Positions 8,303-15,868 of a DNA stretch of 59,636 nucleotides are shown one piece after another. The DNA is from an uncultured Opitutaceae bacterium (GTDB lineage Bacteria > Verrucomicrobiota > Verrucomicrobiia > Opitutales > Opitutaceae): contig CAIWXW010000096.1 in NCBI GenBank assembly GCA_903916755.1, positions 1 through 59,636 of the forward strand. The letters run 5' to 3'. Position 1 is the stretch's first letter. Every line of letters begins with the position of its first letter. Made by a program: the position numbers and the translations under genes. Below the pieces are notes generated by a model. It was not told where the DNA came from. It saw only the letters and a list, made by a program, of their open reading frames with translations, and did no database searches.

Positions 8303-8698
8303 ATGAAACCCCTCCGTCTTCTCTCGGCAGCCTTCGCGGCCTGCCTCTTTACTGCGGCCGGCCTCGCGGCGGACGCGTCCGGAACCTGGAAATGGACCGT
8401 CGCCACGAATGACTTCACCGTCGACACCACCCTGCAGGTGGTGGCCAAGGCCGGCGTGCTGACCGGCACCTATAGCAGCTCCTACGGCACCGGTCCGATT
8501 TCAGAGGGCACCGTCCACGGCGATGCCATCTCGTTCAAGGTCGTGCGTGAGATCCAGGGCGGCAAATACGTGCTCCAGTACGATGGGACGATCATCGGCG
8601 ACACGATCAAGGGCGCGATCCAGTTCCCGGGTTTCAACGGCGGCGACGCCCAGAAGCTCGATTGGAACGCGAAGCGGGACCCGGCGGCGACGCCCTGA
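8303..8698 (+). CDS. Exported small beta-rich protein of unknown function
   Basis: 131 residues with a signal peptide (M-K-P-L-R, hydrophobic stretch, predicted cut after A-A-G-L-A-A). The mature protein starts D-A-S-G-T-W-K-W-T and alternates strand-like segments with G-T, ending with Y-D-G-T-I-I-G-D-T-I-K-G, a pattern seen in small exported proteins of Acidobacteria, Planctomycetes and Verrucomicrobia. It is probably a single-domain periplasmic beta-barrel or beta-sandwich. No catalytic motif is visible. It sits between the two DUF2934 genes. Confidence 0.65.
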   Translation: MKPLRLLSAAFAACLFTAAGLAADASGTWKWTVATNDFTVDTTLQVVAKAGVLTGTYSSSYGTGPISEGTVHGDAISFKVVREIQGGKYVLQYDGTIIGDTIKGAIQFPGFNGGDAQKLDWNAKRDPAATP

Positions 8699-8791
8699 AG
8701 AGGCGTCAAACCCCGGGGATCGGGCATTTTCCCATGGCCGCATCGGTCCCCGCCCCGATGGCGATCCGAGGAATCGGGGGTATATTGGGGG

Positions 8792-9097
8792 ATGAAACCC
8801 AACCGTTCATCGCTTTCGCCCACTCCTGCTCCGAATTCCGTCGCTCACGCCCTGGTGGCGGAGCGCGCGGAAAGCCTCTGGCGGGAGGAGGGCTGCCCGC
8901 ATGGCCGTGACCTCGATCACTGGCTCGAAGCCGAGCGCCAGCTCCGCGGCCGTCCCCCGGCCACGAAGGGCGACGATCTGAACATGCGTTCGCCGGATTT
9001 CTCGCCCGACGAGGGCGATCCCCTGAAGAACGACGTGGATAAGGCGCTTGACCAGATGGGGAGCATCCGCGGCCAGCGGAGCGCGACGTCCCTTTAA
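8792..9097 (+). CDS. DUF2934-family protein (copy 2)
   Basis: 101 residues, paralogous to the upstream DUF2934 protein: A-L-V-A-E-R-A-E-S-L-W-R-E-E-G-C, D-H-W-L-E-A-E-R-Q-L, a downstream D-V-D-K-A-L-D-Q-M matching D-I-D-R-A-L-D-A-M of copy 1, and the same C-terminal Q-R-S-A-T-S-L. A GGGGG run 2 bases before the ATG can serve as ribosome-binding site. The function of the family is unknown. It ends 9 bases before a convergent gene. Confidence 0.78.
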   Translation: MKPNRSSLSPTPAPNSVAHALVAERAESLWREEGCPHGRDLDHWLEAERQLRGRPPATKGDDLNMRSPDFSPDEGDPLKNDVDKALDQMGSIRGQRSATSL

Positions 9098-9106
9098 GCG
9101 GCCGGC

Positions 9107-9868
9107 CTACTCGAGCCAGCCGCCGGTGGCCTGAACGGGCTCAAGGCTCCCGGCCTGCGTCACCCAGACCGCAAGGCCGCGGCGCACCGCGCCGCCGACC
9201 GGATTGGGCGGGCAGGGGAGCTGGGCCACGGCCGTGCCGCCGACGGCCTGCATGGGCGCGTCAACCAGCGCCAGCGCGACGAATTCATGGCGCAGGGTTT
9301 CGCCCCGATTTTCGCCGGCGGACACCTGCGAGGCATAGCCCCCGCCGAGGAGGGCGACGTGGGCTTCCCATGGGCCGCGGCCGGCGCCCTGCGGCTTAAA
9401 TCGGATTTGGCAGACTCCCTCTGGACCCACCTCGAGGGTGAGCACGCCCGGCAGGCGGGAGACCGAGGGCAGGAGATCGCCGCTGGGGTGCCACTCCCGC
9501 CCATCGCGGACGAAGCAGGGCGTGTAGACCGACGGGGTGCCCCACCGGCGGGCAAGGGCGTACTGCCTCTGGGTGAAGGCGCGCGTGGCGAAGCGATCCT
9601 TCCAGCCGAGGTTGTCCCAGTAGTTCACATGGAATCCGACCGGCACGAAATCGAGCCAGAGGCGGGGCCGGAAGCGGAGGGCCTCGAGCCAGTGATCGGC
9701 GGGCGGGCAGCTGCTGCAGCCCTCGCTGGTGTAAAGCTCGATCAGCGGCACCTGCGCCGGCCCGCTCGCGGTGCTGAAGGTGGCGGCGCGCAGGTTCGCC
9801 GCCACGGCGAGGGTGACGGCCAGGAGCGACAGCGTCGGACGGAACCGGGCGGAGGCGAAAAAGGGCAT
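9107..9868 (-). CDS. DUF1223 exported thioredoxin-fold protein
   Basis: 253 residues with an N-terminal hydrophobic signal/anchor. The hallmark I-E-L-Y-T-S-E-G-C-S-S-C-P-P-A-D at residues 43-58 gives a C-x-x-C pair (C51, C54) in a thioredoxin-like fold, followed by V-N-Y-W-D-x-L-G-W-K-D, both typical of DUF1223. These proteins are predicted periplasmic and of unknown substrate. It is divergent from a CPPC thioredoxin gene 93 bases away, so the two may share a redox role, though nothing in the sequence proves this. Confidence 0.88.
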   Translation of the reverse strand: MPFFASARFRPTLSLLAVTLAVAANLRAATFSTASGPAQVPLIELYTSEGCSSCPPADHWLEALRFRPRLWLDFVPVGFHVNYWDNLGWKDRFATRAFTQRQYALARRWGTPSVYTPCFVRDGREWHPSGDLLPSVSRLPGVLTLEVGPEGVCQIRFKPQGAGRGPWEAHVALLGGGYASQVSAGENRGETLRHEFVALALVDAPMQAVGGTAVAQLPCPPNPVGGAVRRGLAVWVTQAGSLEPVQATGGWLE

Positions 9869-9961
9869 AGGAGCGGCGGGAGAAGCATGCGCCTCCCGCG
9901 CCGGGATGCAACCTGCGGTAAGGCCGTGACAACCCCGGCGCTTTATCCCAGCTTGGAGGCC

Positions 9962-10396
9962 ATGAATCGGACTCTAGGTTTGATCTTGGCCTTCTCCGCC
10001 CTTGCCACCGTCGCGCTCCCCGCGGCTTCGGCCGATGCCGTCAAGGGAGCCGAGCCCCTGACCGTGTCGCATGGCCGGGAAGTGCAGCTCGCCGATTTTG
10101 CCGTCCCCGGCAAGACGACCGTCTTCGACTTTTACAGCCAGTACTGCCCGCCCTGCCGCGCCATCGCGCCCCTGGTGAAAAAGCTCCATGAGGTGCGCGC
10201 GGACATCGCCGTGGTCGAGGTCGACATCAACCGGCCGGGCGTCGAGGGCATCGACTGGAAGTCGCCGGTCGCGAAGGAATTCCAGCTGGATTCGATTCCG
10301 CACTTCAAGATCTTCGGCCCCGACGGCCAGCTGATGTCCGAGGGCGACCCGGCCCGCGCCAAGGTCATTGAGTGGCTGCAGGCGGCGCTGCCATGA
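9962..10396 (+). CDS. Exported thioredoxin-family protein
   Basis: 144-residue thioredoxin-fold protein with a signal peptide (residues 1-24). The active site is C-P-P-C at 62-65 in F-D-F-Y-S-Q-Y-C-P-P-C-R-A-I-A-P, and the cis-proline region is D-S-I-P-H-F-K-I-F. Likely a periplasmic thiol oxidoreductase. A GGAGG lies 2 bases before the ATG, which supports this start over the upstream in-frame sequence. The stop overlaps the ATG of the esterase gene (ATGA), starting a three-gene coupled operon. Confidence 0.88.
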   Translation: MNRTLGLILAFSALATVALPAASADAVKGAEPLTVSHGREVQLADFAVPGKTTVFDFYSQYCPPCRAIAPLVKKLHEVRADIAVVEVDINRPGVEGIDWKSPVAKEFQLDSIPHFKIFGPDGQLMSEGDPARAKVIEWLQAALP

Positions 10397-11124
10397 GGGG
10401 CCTGGGTTTCGGGCGCCGCTCGGCGCTCGCTTGCCTGGCCATCGCGGCCGCCTTGGCGGCCCGGGCCAACACCGCCGTCGAGCCGGTCCCGCGCGATGCG
10501 GGCTGGATGAAGCGGCATGAAGCCTTTGTCCAGATCGCAAAGGCGGGGCACGTCGACGTCCTGTTCCTCGGCGATTCGATCACCGATTTCTGGCGGACGC
10601 GCGGCCACGCGGTCTGGGACCGCTACTACGGAAACCTGCACGCGGCCAACTTCGGCATCAACGCCGACCGGACGCAGCATGTCCTCTGGCGGATGGATCA
10701 CGGCGAACTGACGGGCCTCCATCCCCGGGTGGTGGTGCTGATGATCGGCACCAACAACACGGGGAATGAGCGCGCGGGCACCAAGCCCCGCAATTCCACG
10801 GCGGAGGCCATCGCGGGGGTGACCGCGGTGGTGCGCGATCTCCGCGAGAAGCTGCCGGAGGCGAAAATCCTGCTCCTGGCGATCTTTCCCCGCGGCGAGA
10901 AGGCTGATCCGCAGACCGCGCAGATCCACGAGATCAACGCGGCGCTGGCGACCCTGGACGACGGCCGCTTCGTCCATTTTCTCGATATCGGGCCGAAGTT
11001 CCTCCGGGCGGACGGCTCGCTCGAGCCGGCGGACTTCATGCCGGACAAGCTTCACCCCAGCCCGCAGGGCTATGAGGTCTGGGCCGAGGCCATCCAGGTT
11101 CCGCTGGCGCAGCTCTTAAAATGA
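10393..11124 (+). CDS. Exported SGNH/GDSL hydrolase
   Basis: 243-residue esterase of the SGNH superfamily (PAF-acetylhydrolase beta/gamma-like branch). An N-terminal signal peptide spans about residues 1-26. Block I is G-D-S-I-T-D-F-W at 60-67 (nucleophile S62), block III is I-G-T-N-N, and block V is D-x-x-H at D218/H221 (D-K-L-H-P-S-P-Q-G-Y). It probably deacylates glycans or lipids in the periplasm. The gene overlaps both neighbours by 4 bases, so expression is coupled to the thioredoxin and the TPR membrane protein. Confidence 0.88.
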   Translation: MRGLGFGRRSALACLAIAAALAARANTAVEPVPRDAGWMKRHEAFVQIAKAGHVDVLFLGDSITDFWRTRGHAVWDRYYGNLHAANFGINADRTQHVLWRMDHGELTGLHPRVVVLMIGTNNTGNERAGTKPRNSTAEAIAGVTAVVRDLREKLPEAKILLLAIFPRGEKADPQTAQIHEINAALATLDDGRFVHFLDIGPKFLRADGSLEPADFMPDKLHPSPQGYEVWAEAIQVPLAQLLK

Positions 11125-12959
11125 CCCGGCGGGGGACCGTCCTCCTGGCCGGGCTCGTCATCGTCCTCGCGGCCCTCGCGGCCTACCACAACAGCTTCAC
11201 GGCGCCGTTCGTCTTCGACGACGCCGAATCGATCGCGCACAATCCGACGATCGCGCGCCTCTGGCCGCCCGGGCCGATGCTTTCGCCCCCGGGATCGCGC
11301 GGCCAGACCGTGGGCGGCCGGCCCGTGCTCAATGTTACCCTGGCGGTCGACCATGCCCTCGGCGGGTTGGACGTCCGCGCCTATCACGCGACCAACCTCC
11401 TGATTCATGTCCTGGCCGCGCTGACCCTTTTCGGCCTGGTCCGAAGGACGCTGCGCGGGCAGCCGCGCGCGGAGCTTGTCGCCTTCGGCGCGGCCCTGCT
11501 GTGGGCCGTGCATCCGCTTCAGACCGAATCCGTCACCTACGTGATCCAGCGGGCGGAATCGCTCATGGGCCTGTGCTATCTGCTCACCCTTTACGGCTTG
11601 GCCCGCCTGGCGGAAGGCGAGGATGCCGCGGGCGCGGGCGGCCGGTGGGGCTGGGCCTGGCTGTCGGTCTGCGCGTGCTTTCTGGGCATGGGGACCAAGG
11701 AGGTCATGGTTTCGGCGCCGGTCATCGTCCTGCTCTACGATCGGACCTTCTGGAGCGGCACTTTGGGGGCCGCCTGGCGACGGCACCGGCGGCTCTACCT
11801 CGCGCTCGGAGCCTCCTGGCTGCTGCTCGCGGCGCTGGTGCTGCCCTCCCACCAGCGCGGTGGCAGCACCGGCTTCGGCTCAGGGATGCCGTGGGCCCAC
11901 TACGTCATGCTCCAGTTTCCCGCGGTCGCGCATTACCTCTGGCTCACGCTGTGGCCGCATCCGCTGATCTTTGATTATGGCACCGGCTGGTCCAACCGGG
12001 TCGGCGGCGTGCTGCCGGTGCTCGTCGTTACGGGCCTTGGGGTGGCGGCGGTGGCCGCCTTCCTGCAGCCGGCCCGCCGGCGTTCCGCCCGCGCCGCGGG
12101 CTTCGCGGGCCTCTGGTTTTTTGCCGTGCTCGCCCCCACGAGCCTGATCCCCGGCAACCGGCAGACAATGGCGGAGCACCGGATGTACCTTGCCCTCGCC
12201 CCCCTCCTCGTCACCGGCCTGGCGGCCCTGGCCGGGCTGCGGCTGCGGCGGCCCGGGGGCGCGGGCGCCTTGCTCGCCGGCGTGCTCCTGGTGGCTGGCG
12301 CGGCCACGGCGCTGACGGTGCGGCGCAACGCCGTTTACCGGAGCGATCTGGCGCTCTGGAGCGATACGGTGGCGAAGCTCCCGGACAATCCCTATGCCCA
12401 GGGCGACCTCGGGGTGGCACTGGATGAAAGGGGCGACGAGCAGGGAGCGATTGCCCATTACGAGGCATCGCTCGCCCTGAACCCCAATCCGCGCGAGCTG
12501 GAAAAGGCGTACAACGACCTCGGCCTGGCGCTGGCCAAGCTGGGGCGGCTGTCCGAGGCGGAAGCACGCTTCACGGTGGCCGTCCGGCTGGATCCGGCCT
12601 ACGGCGATGCGAGGGACAACCTCGGCAACGTCCTGCGGCAGCAGGGGCGCCGCGCGGAGGCGGCGGCCCAGCTGCGGGCGGCGATCGGATTGCGGCCTGA
12701 CGACGCGAACGCCTGGATCAATTTTGGGGCCCTTTACGCGGAGGCCGGACACTGGCCCGAGGCCATCGCCGCCTATCGCCAGGCCGAGGCCGTGCGTCCG
12801 GGCGATCCGACCCTGCACCTGCAGCTGGCCAACGTGCTCGCGGAAAGCCACCAATGGTCGGAGGCGATTCCGGAATACGAGGCGACGCTGCGGCTGGATC
12901 CGCGGAACGCCGCCGCGCGCGAGCGCCTGGCGCGGGTCCGCGCCGCCCTGCGACCCTGA
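11121..12959 (+). CDS. Polytopic membrane protein with C-terminal TPRs (TMTC/DUF1736-like)
   Basis: 612 residues. The N-terminal two thirds is a multi-helix membrane region, starting with a helix and then H-N-S-F-T-A-P-F-V-F-D-D, N-P-T-I and the A-Y-H-A-T-N-L-L-I-H-V loop. This layout matches the GT-C-like family that includes the eukaryotic TMTC O-mannosyltransferases. From about residue 425 there are five tandem TPRs (A-Q-G-D-L-G-V-A-L, N-D-L-G-L-A-L, D-N-L-G-N-V-L, I-N-F-G-A-L-Y, L-Q-L-A-N-V-L). The acidic pair D-D in the first loop is where GT-C enzymes carry catalytic acids. A role in glycosylating exported proteins is an inference. Last gene of the coupled operon. Confidence 0.8.
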   Translation: MTRRGTVLLAGLVIVLAALAAYHNSFTAPFVFDDAESIAHNPTIARLWPPGPMLSPPGSRGQTVGGRPVLNVTLAVDHALGGLDVRAYHATNLLIHVLAALTLFGLVRRTLRGQPRAELVAFGAALLWAVHPLQTESVTYVIQRAESLMGLCYLLTLYGLARLAEGEDAAGAGGRWGWAWLSVCACFLGMGTKEVMVSAPVIVLLYDRTFWSGTLGAAWRRHRRLYLALGASWLLLAALVLPSHQRGGSTGFGSGMPWAHYVMLQFPAVAHYLWLTLWPHPLIFDYGTGWSNRVGGVLPVLVVTGLGVAAVAAFLQPARRRSARAAGFAGLWFFAVLAPTSLIPGNRQTMAEHRMYLALAPLLVTGLAALAGLRLRRPGGAGALLAGVLLVAGAATALTVRRNAVYRSDLALWSDTVAKLPDNPYAQGDLGVALDERGDEQGAIAHYEASLALNPNPRELEKAYNDLGLALAKLGRLSEAEARFTVAVRLDPAYGDARDNLGNVLRQQGRRAEAAAQLRAAIGLRPDDANAWINFGALYAEAGHWPEAIAAYRQAEAVRPGDPTLHLQLANVLAESHQWSEAIPEYEATLRLDPRNAAARERLARVRAALRP

Positions 12960-13013
12960 GCGGGCGCCCGTTTGCGGGTTGCCGGGTTCCCGCATTCGCG
13001 CAGGCTCGCCCGC

Positions 13014-14000
13014 ATGGCTGCACTGACGCGCAAGATCCGCTGGGGAGTCCTCGGTTACGCGAAGATTGCCCGCGAAAATGTCATTCCCGCGCTCCAGCGC
13101 TCCGCCCATGCGGAATTCCGCGCGCTGGGTTCGCGCGACCCCGCCAAGCGGGCGGAGTGCGCGGCGCGCTACCCGGGCCTGCGCATCACGGGAAGCTACG
13201 AGGAGCTCCTGCGCGACCCGGAGGTGGACGCGGTCTATATCCCGCTGCCCAATGCGCTGCACCGGGAGTGGACCCTCAAGGCGGCGGAGCAGGGCAAGCA
13301 CGTCCTCTGCGAGAAGCCGATCGCGCTCAACGCCGCCGAATGCCGGGAGATGATCGCCGCCTGCGCGGCCCACGGAGTCGTGCTGATGGAAGCCTTCATG
13401 TACCGGTACACCGACCGGATCCGCCAGGTGCGGGAGGTCCTGCGCCAAGGGCTGCTGGGCGACCTGCGCTTTGTCCAGGCGAGCTTCTGCTTCATGCTGG
13501 CCAATCCCGCCTCGATCAAGCTGCGGCCGGAGCTGGGCGGCGGGGCGCTCTACGACATCGGGTGCTACCCGGTGAACTTTGCGGGGCTGGTGGCCGACAC
13601 GCAGACCGGCGGCCCCGGCACATCCCGGCCCTCGGCGGTGGCCGGATTCGCCGAGCGGGTCGGCGGGATCGACGAGTCGTTTTCGGGCCTGCTGCGCTAT
13701 CCCTCCGGGCTGACGGCCTCCCTCCATTGCAGCATCCGCGCGCACCGGGCCATGGACGCCACGATCGTGGGCACGGCCGGCGTGCTGGAGGTGCCCGATA
13801 CCTTTCTCGACCCGGCCGGGGCGCTGACCCTGGTGCATGGCGACGAGCGCCGGGAGCTGCCGGTTGCCGCCAGCGACCGCTACCGCCATGAGGTGGAGGA
13901 TTTTTCCGCGGCGCTCCTGGAGCGGCGCCCGCCCGCCCTGGGACTGCCGGAATCGCTCCGAAACATGGAGACGATCGACCGGCTCTTTGCGGCCAGCTGA
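13014..14000 (+). CDS. Gfo/Idh/MocA-family oxidoreductase
   Basis: 328-residue NAD(P)-dependent sugar or aldose dehydrogenase of unknown substrate. The N-terminal Rossmann strand is W-G-V-L-G-Y-A-K-I-A and the catalytic lysine lies in C-E-K-P-I-A-L-N (about residue 100), followed by the family C-terminal domain with G-G-A-L-Y-D-I-G-C-Y-P. The ATG is chosen over a TTG 14 codons upstream because W-G-V-L-G then lies near the N-terminus as usual. It starts 54 bases after the TPR protein and is followed 12 bases later by the Nramp-like gene, so it may belong to the same transcript. Confidence 0.88.
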   Translation: MAALTRKIRWGVLGYAKIARENVIPALQRSAHAEFRALGSRDPAKRAECAARYPGLRITGSYEELLRDPEVDAVYIPLPNALHREWTLKAAEQGKHVLCEKPIALNAAECREMIAACAAHGVVLMEAFMYRYTDRIRQVREVLRQGLLGDLRFVQASFCFMLANPASIKLRPELGGGALYDIGCYPVNFAGLVADTQTGGPGTSRPSAVAGFAERVGGIDESFSGLLRYPSGLTASLHCSIRAHRAMDATIVGTAGVLEVPDTFLDPAGALTLVHGDERRELPVAASDRYRHEVEDFSAALLERRPPALGLPESLRNMETIDRLFAAS

Positions 14001-14012
14001 CCCCCCGGCGCC

Positions 14013-15317
14013 TTGGCCACCCCGAAACAGAGACTCCCGGTTCCGCCGGGACCCGACGCCCCGCTGCGCGGCGGTCCCATCCGGCGCTTCTTCCAATTGG
14101 TCGGGCCCGGGGTCATCACGGGCGCCGCGGATGACGATCCCTCCGGCATCACCACCTATTCGGTGACGGGAGCGCAGTTTGGCACCTCGCTCCTCTGGAC
14201 GGCGGTGGTCACCTGGCCCCTCATGGCGATGGTGCAGATGATGTGCGCGCGGATCGGCATGGTGACCGGCCAGGGGCTGGCCGCGGCGCTGCAGCGGAAG
14301 CTCCCGCGCAGCCTCGTCCTGCTGGCCGCGATTGCGCTCTTCCTGGCCAACACGCTCAACGTGGGCGCTGATTTGGCGGGCATGGCGGATGCGGCGTCCG
14401 ACCTCACCGGCTGGAGCTCCGGCCTCTTCGTCGTGATCTTCGGCGTGGGCATCGCCGCCCTCACGATCCGGATCCCTTACGCGCGAATCGCCGCGATCCT
14501 CAAGTGGCTTGTCCTGGTGCTCTTCGGGTACGGGGTGGCCGCGTTCCTGACCCACCCGGCCTGGGGCTCCGTGCTGCATGACACGTTCTCCCCCTCATGG
14601 CCCCGGTCCCACGAGGCCCGCATGATGCTGGTGGCGCTCCTCGGCACCACCATCAGCCCCTATCTCTTCTTCTGGCAGAGTTCCCAGGAGGTGGAGGAGG
14701 AGAAGGCCGCCGGCCGGCGCGAGCGGGTACAGCGCGTCGGCGCGACCCCGATCGAACTGCGCAACCGGCGGATCGATGTCGGGTTCGGCACCTTCTTTTC
14801 GAACCTGGTCATGTTCTTCATCATCGTGACCTGCGCGATGACCCTGCACCGGTCGGGCCAGACGCAGATCCAGACCTCGCGCGAGGCGGCGGCGGCGCTC
14901 CGGCCCCTGGCGGGCAATCTGGCGACCCTCCTCTACACCGTGGGGATCATCGGGGTCGGCCTGCTCGCGATCCCGACCCTGACGGGCTCCACGGCCTACG
15001 CCTTCGCCGAAACGCTCCGCTGGCGCCAGGGGCTCGATAAGAAGTTTGCCCAGGCGCGGCCGTTCTACGCGGTGGTCATCGCCTCCAGCCTCTGCGGCGT
15101 CCTCCTCAATTTCCTGCACATCAATCCGGTGAAGGCCCTGGTCTGGTCCGCCGTGGTCAACGGCGTGCTGGCTCCGTTCCTGATCATCGGCGTCCTGCTG
15201 GTGGCCTCTGACCGCAAGATCATGAAGGATCAGACCAGTCCGCTCCTGAGCCGGCTCGTGGTGGGGGCCACCGCGATCGTGATGTTCGCGGCCGGCGCCG
15301 GCATCATCTGGGGATAA
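14013..15317 (+). CDS. Nramp-related divalent metal transporter
   Basis: 434 residues with 10-11 membrane helices and the LeuT-like fold of Nramp proteins. Helix 1 carries D-D-D-P-S-G (40-45) instead of the canonical D-P-G-N, and helix 6 carries T-T-I-S-P-Y (212-217) instead of M-P-H, so the thioether ligand that selects transition metals is absent. This resembles Nramp-related branches that move Mg2+ or other hard cations; the substrate here is open. A charged cytoplasmic loop (E-V-E-E-E-K, about 226-231) interrupts the bundle. The start is TTG, the only start codon upstream of helix 1 before the previous stop. Confidence 0.85.
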   Translation: MATPKQRLPVPPGPDAPLRGGPIRRFFQLVGPGVITGAADDDPSGITTYSVTGAQFGTSLLWTAVVTWPLMAMVQMMCARIGMVTGQGLAAALQRKLPRSLVLLAAIALFLANTLNVGADLAGMADAASDLTGWSSGLFVVIFGVGIAALTIRIPYARIAAILKWLVLVLFGYGVAAFLTHPAWGSVLHDTFSPSWPRSHEARMMLVALLGTTISPYLFFWQSSQEVEEEKAAGRRERVQRVGATPIELRNRRIDVGFGTFFSNLVMFFIIVTCAMTLHRSGQTQIQTSREAAAALRPLAGNLATLLYTVGIIGVGLLAIPTLTGSTAYAFAETLRWRQGLDKKFAQARPFYAVVIASSLCGVLLNFLHINPVKALVWSAVVNGVLAPFLIIGVLLVASDRKIMKDQTSPLLSRLVVGATAIVMFAAGAGIIWG

Positions 15318-15343
15318 AAAAGGCCGCCGGGGGAGCGGCGGCC
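15316..15343 (-). terminator. Intrinsic terminator for the minus-strand small membrane proteins
   Basis: Seven-bp perfect stem GGCCGCC / GGCGGCC with an 8-base loop. Read on the minus strand it runs into six T residues, 20 bases after the stop of the DUF1328 gene. The T-run lies across the stop codon of the convergent Nramp-like gene. Confidence 0.75.
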
Positions 15344-15363
15344 GGGCAGGGAGCGGGGAGGCC

Positions 15364-15534
15364 TCAGGCGGCCGGAGGCCGCCCGCGCCCGAAGAAGAGC
15401 GTGATGACGAAGAGAACCAGGAAGACGAAGAACAGGACACGGGCGATTTCGCTGGCGAGGCCGGCGACGCCCCAGAAACCGAGGGCGGCGGCGATGAGCG
15501 AAATGATCAGGAAGATGAGCGCGTAGCGGAGCAT
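15364..15534 (-). CDS. DUF1328 (YtjA-like) small membrane protein
   Basis: A 56-residue protein: [10 protein letters not shown], a first helix, [14 protein letters not shown], a second helix [14 protein letters not shown], and a short basic tail. This is the complete DUF1328 pattern (UPF0391, YtjA in E. coli), two transmembrane helices in the inner membrane. Function unknown; members in other bacteria are often stress-induced. It lies 25 bases after another tiny membrane protein and just before a terminator. Confidence 0.9.
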   Translation of the reverse strand: MLRYALIFLIISLIAAALGFWGVAGLASEIARVLFFVFLVLFVITLFFGRGRPPAA

Positions 15535-15559
15535 GGAGCGAGGGGGTTAAACGGACGGT

Positions 15560-15784
15560 TTAGGAGCTGGACTTGCGGAAGGCGAAGAAGGCGCCGACCG
15601 CCATCAGGGCGCCGCCTCCCACGATGTACGTGACATGCAGGGGGGTGCGGGCGCCGCCATCGATCGAATTGGCCACGTCAGTGGTGACCGTGGCGGTATG
15701 GCCGACGAGGGAATCCTTCCGCGAAATGCCCTGGAAAAGGAGCACGGCGCCGAGGATCAGGATGATGAGGCCGAGGATTTTCAT
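15560..15784 (-). CDS. DUF3185-like small membrane protein
   Basis: 74 residues with two hydrophobic helices: M-K-I-L-G-L-I-I-L-I-L-G-A-V-L-L-F at the start, then S-R-K-D-S, a polar stretch, and V-G-G-G-A-L-M-A-V-G-A-F-F-A. The spacing and polar loop fit DUF3185. The ATG at M-K-I-L is chosen over one five codons upstream because members begin right at the helix. Probably cotranscribed with the DUF1328 gene. Function unknown. Confidence 0.75.
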   Translation of the reverse strand: MKILGLIILILGAVLLFQGISRKDSLVGHTATVTTDVANSIDGGARTPLHVTYIVGGGALMAVGAFFAFRKSSS

Positions 15785-15868
15785 GGGTGGTGAAGCCATG
15801 GAACGCTTTCCCGGCCCCGAGTTCCCCGGGGCCGCCAGATAGGCGCTGCCCCTCCGGTCGCCGGACCC

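Noticed and set aside
9287-10396. Long N-terminal extension of the thioredoxin gene
   Set aside because: The upstream part lies antisense to the DUF1223 gene; the GGAGG and the signal peptide at 9962 mark the real start.
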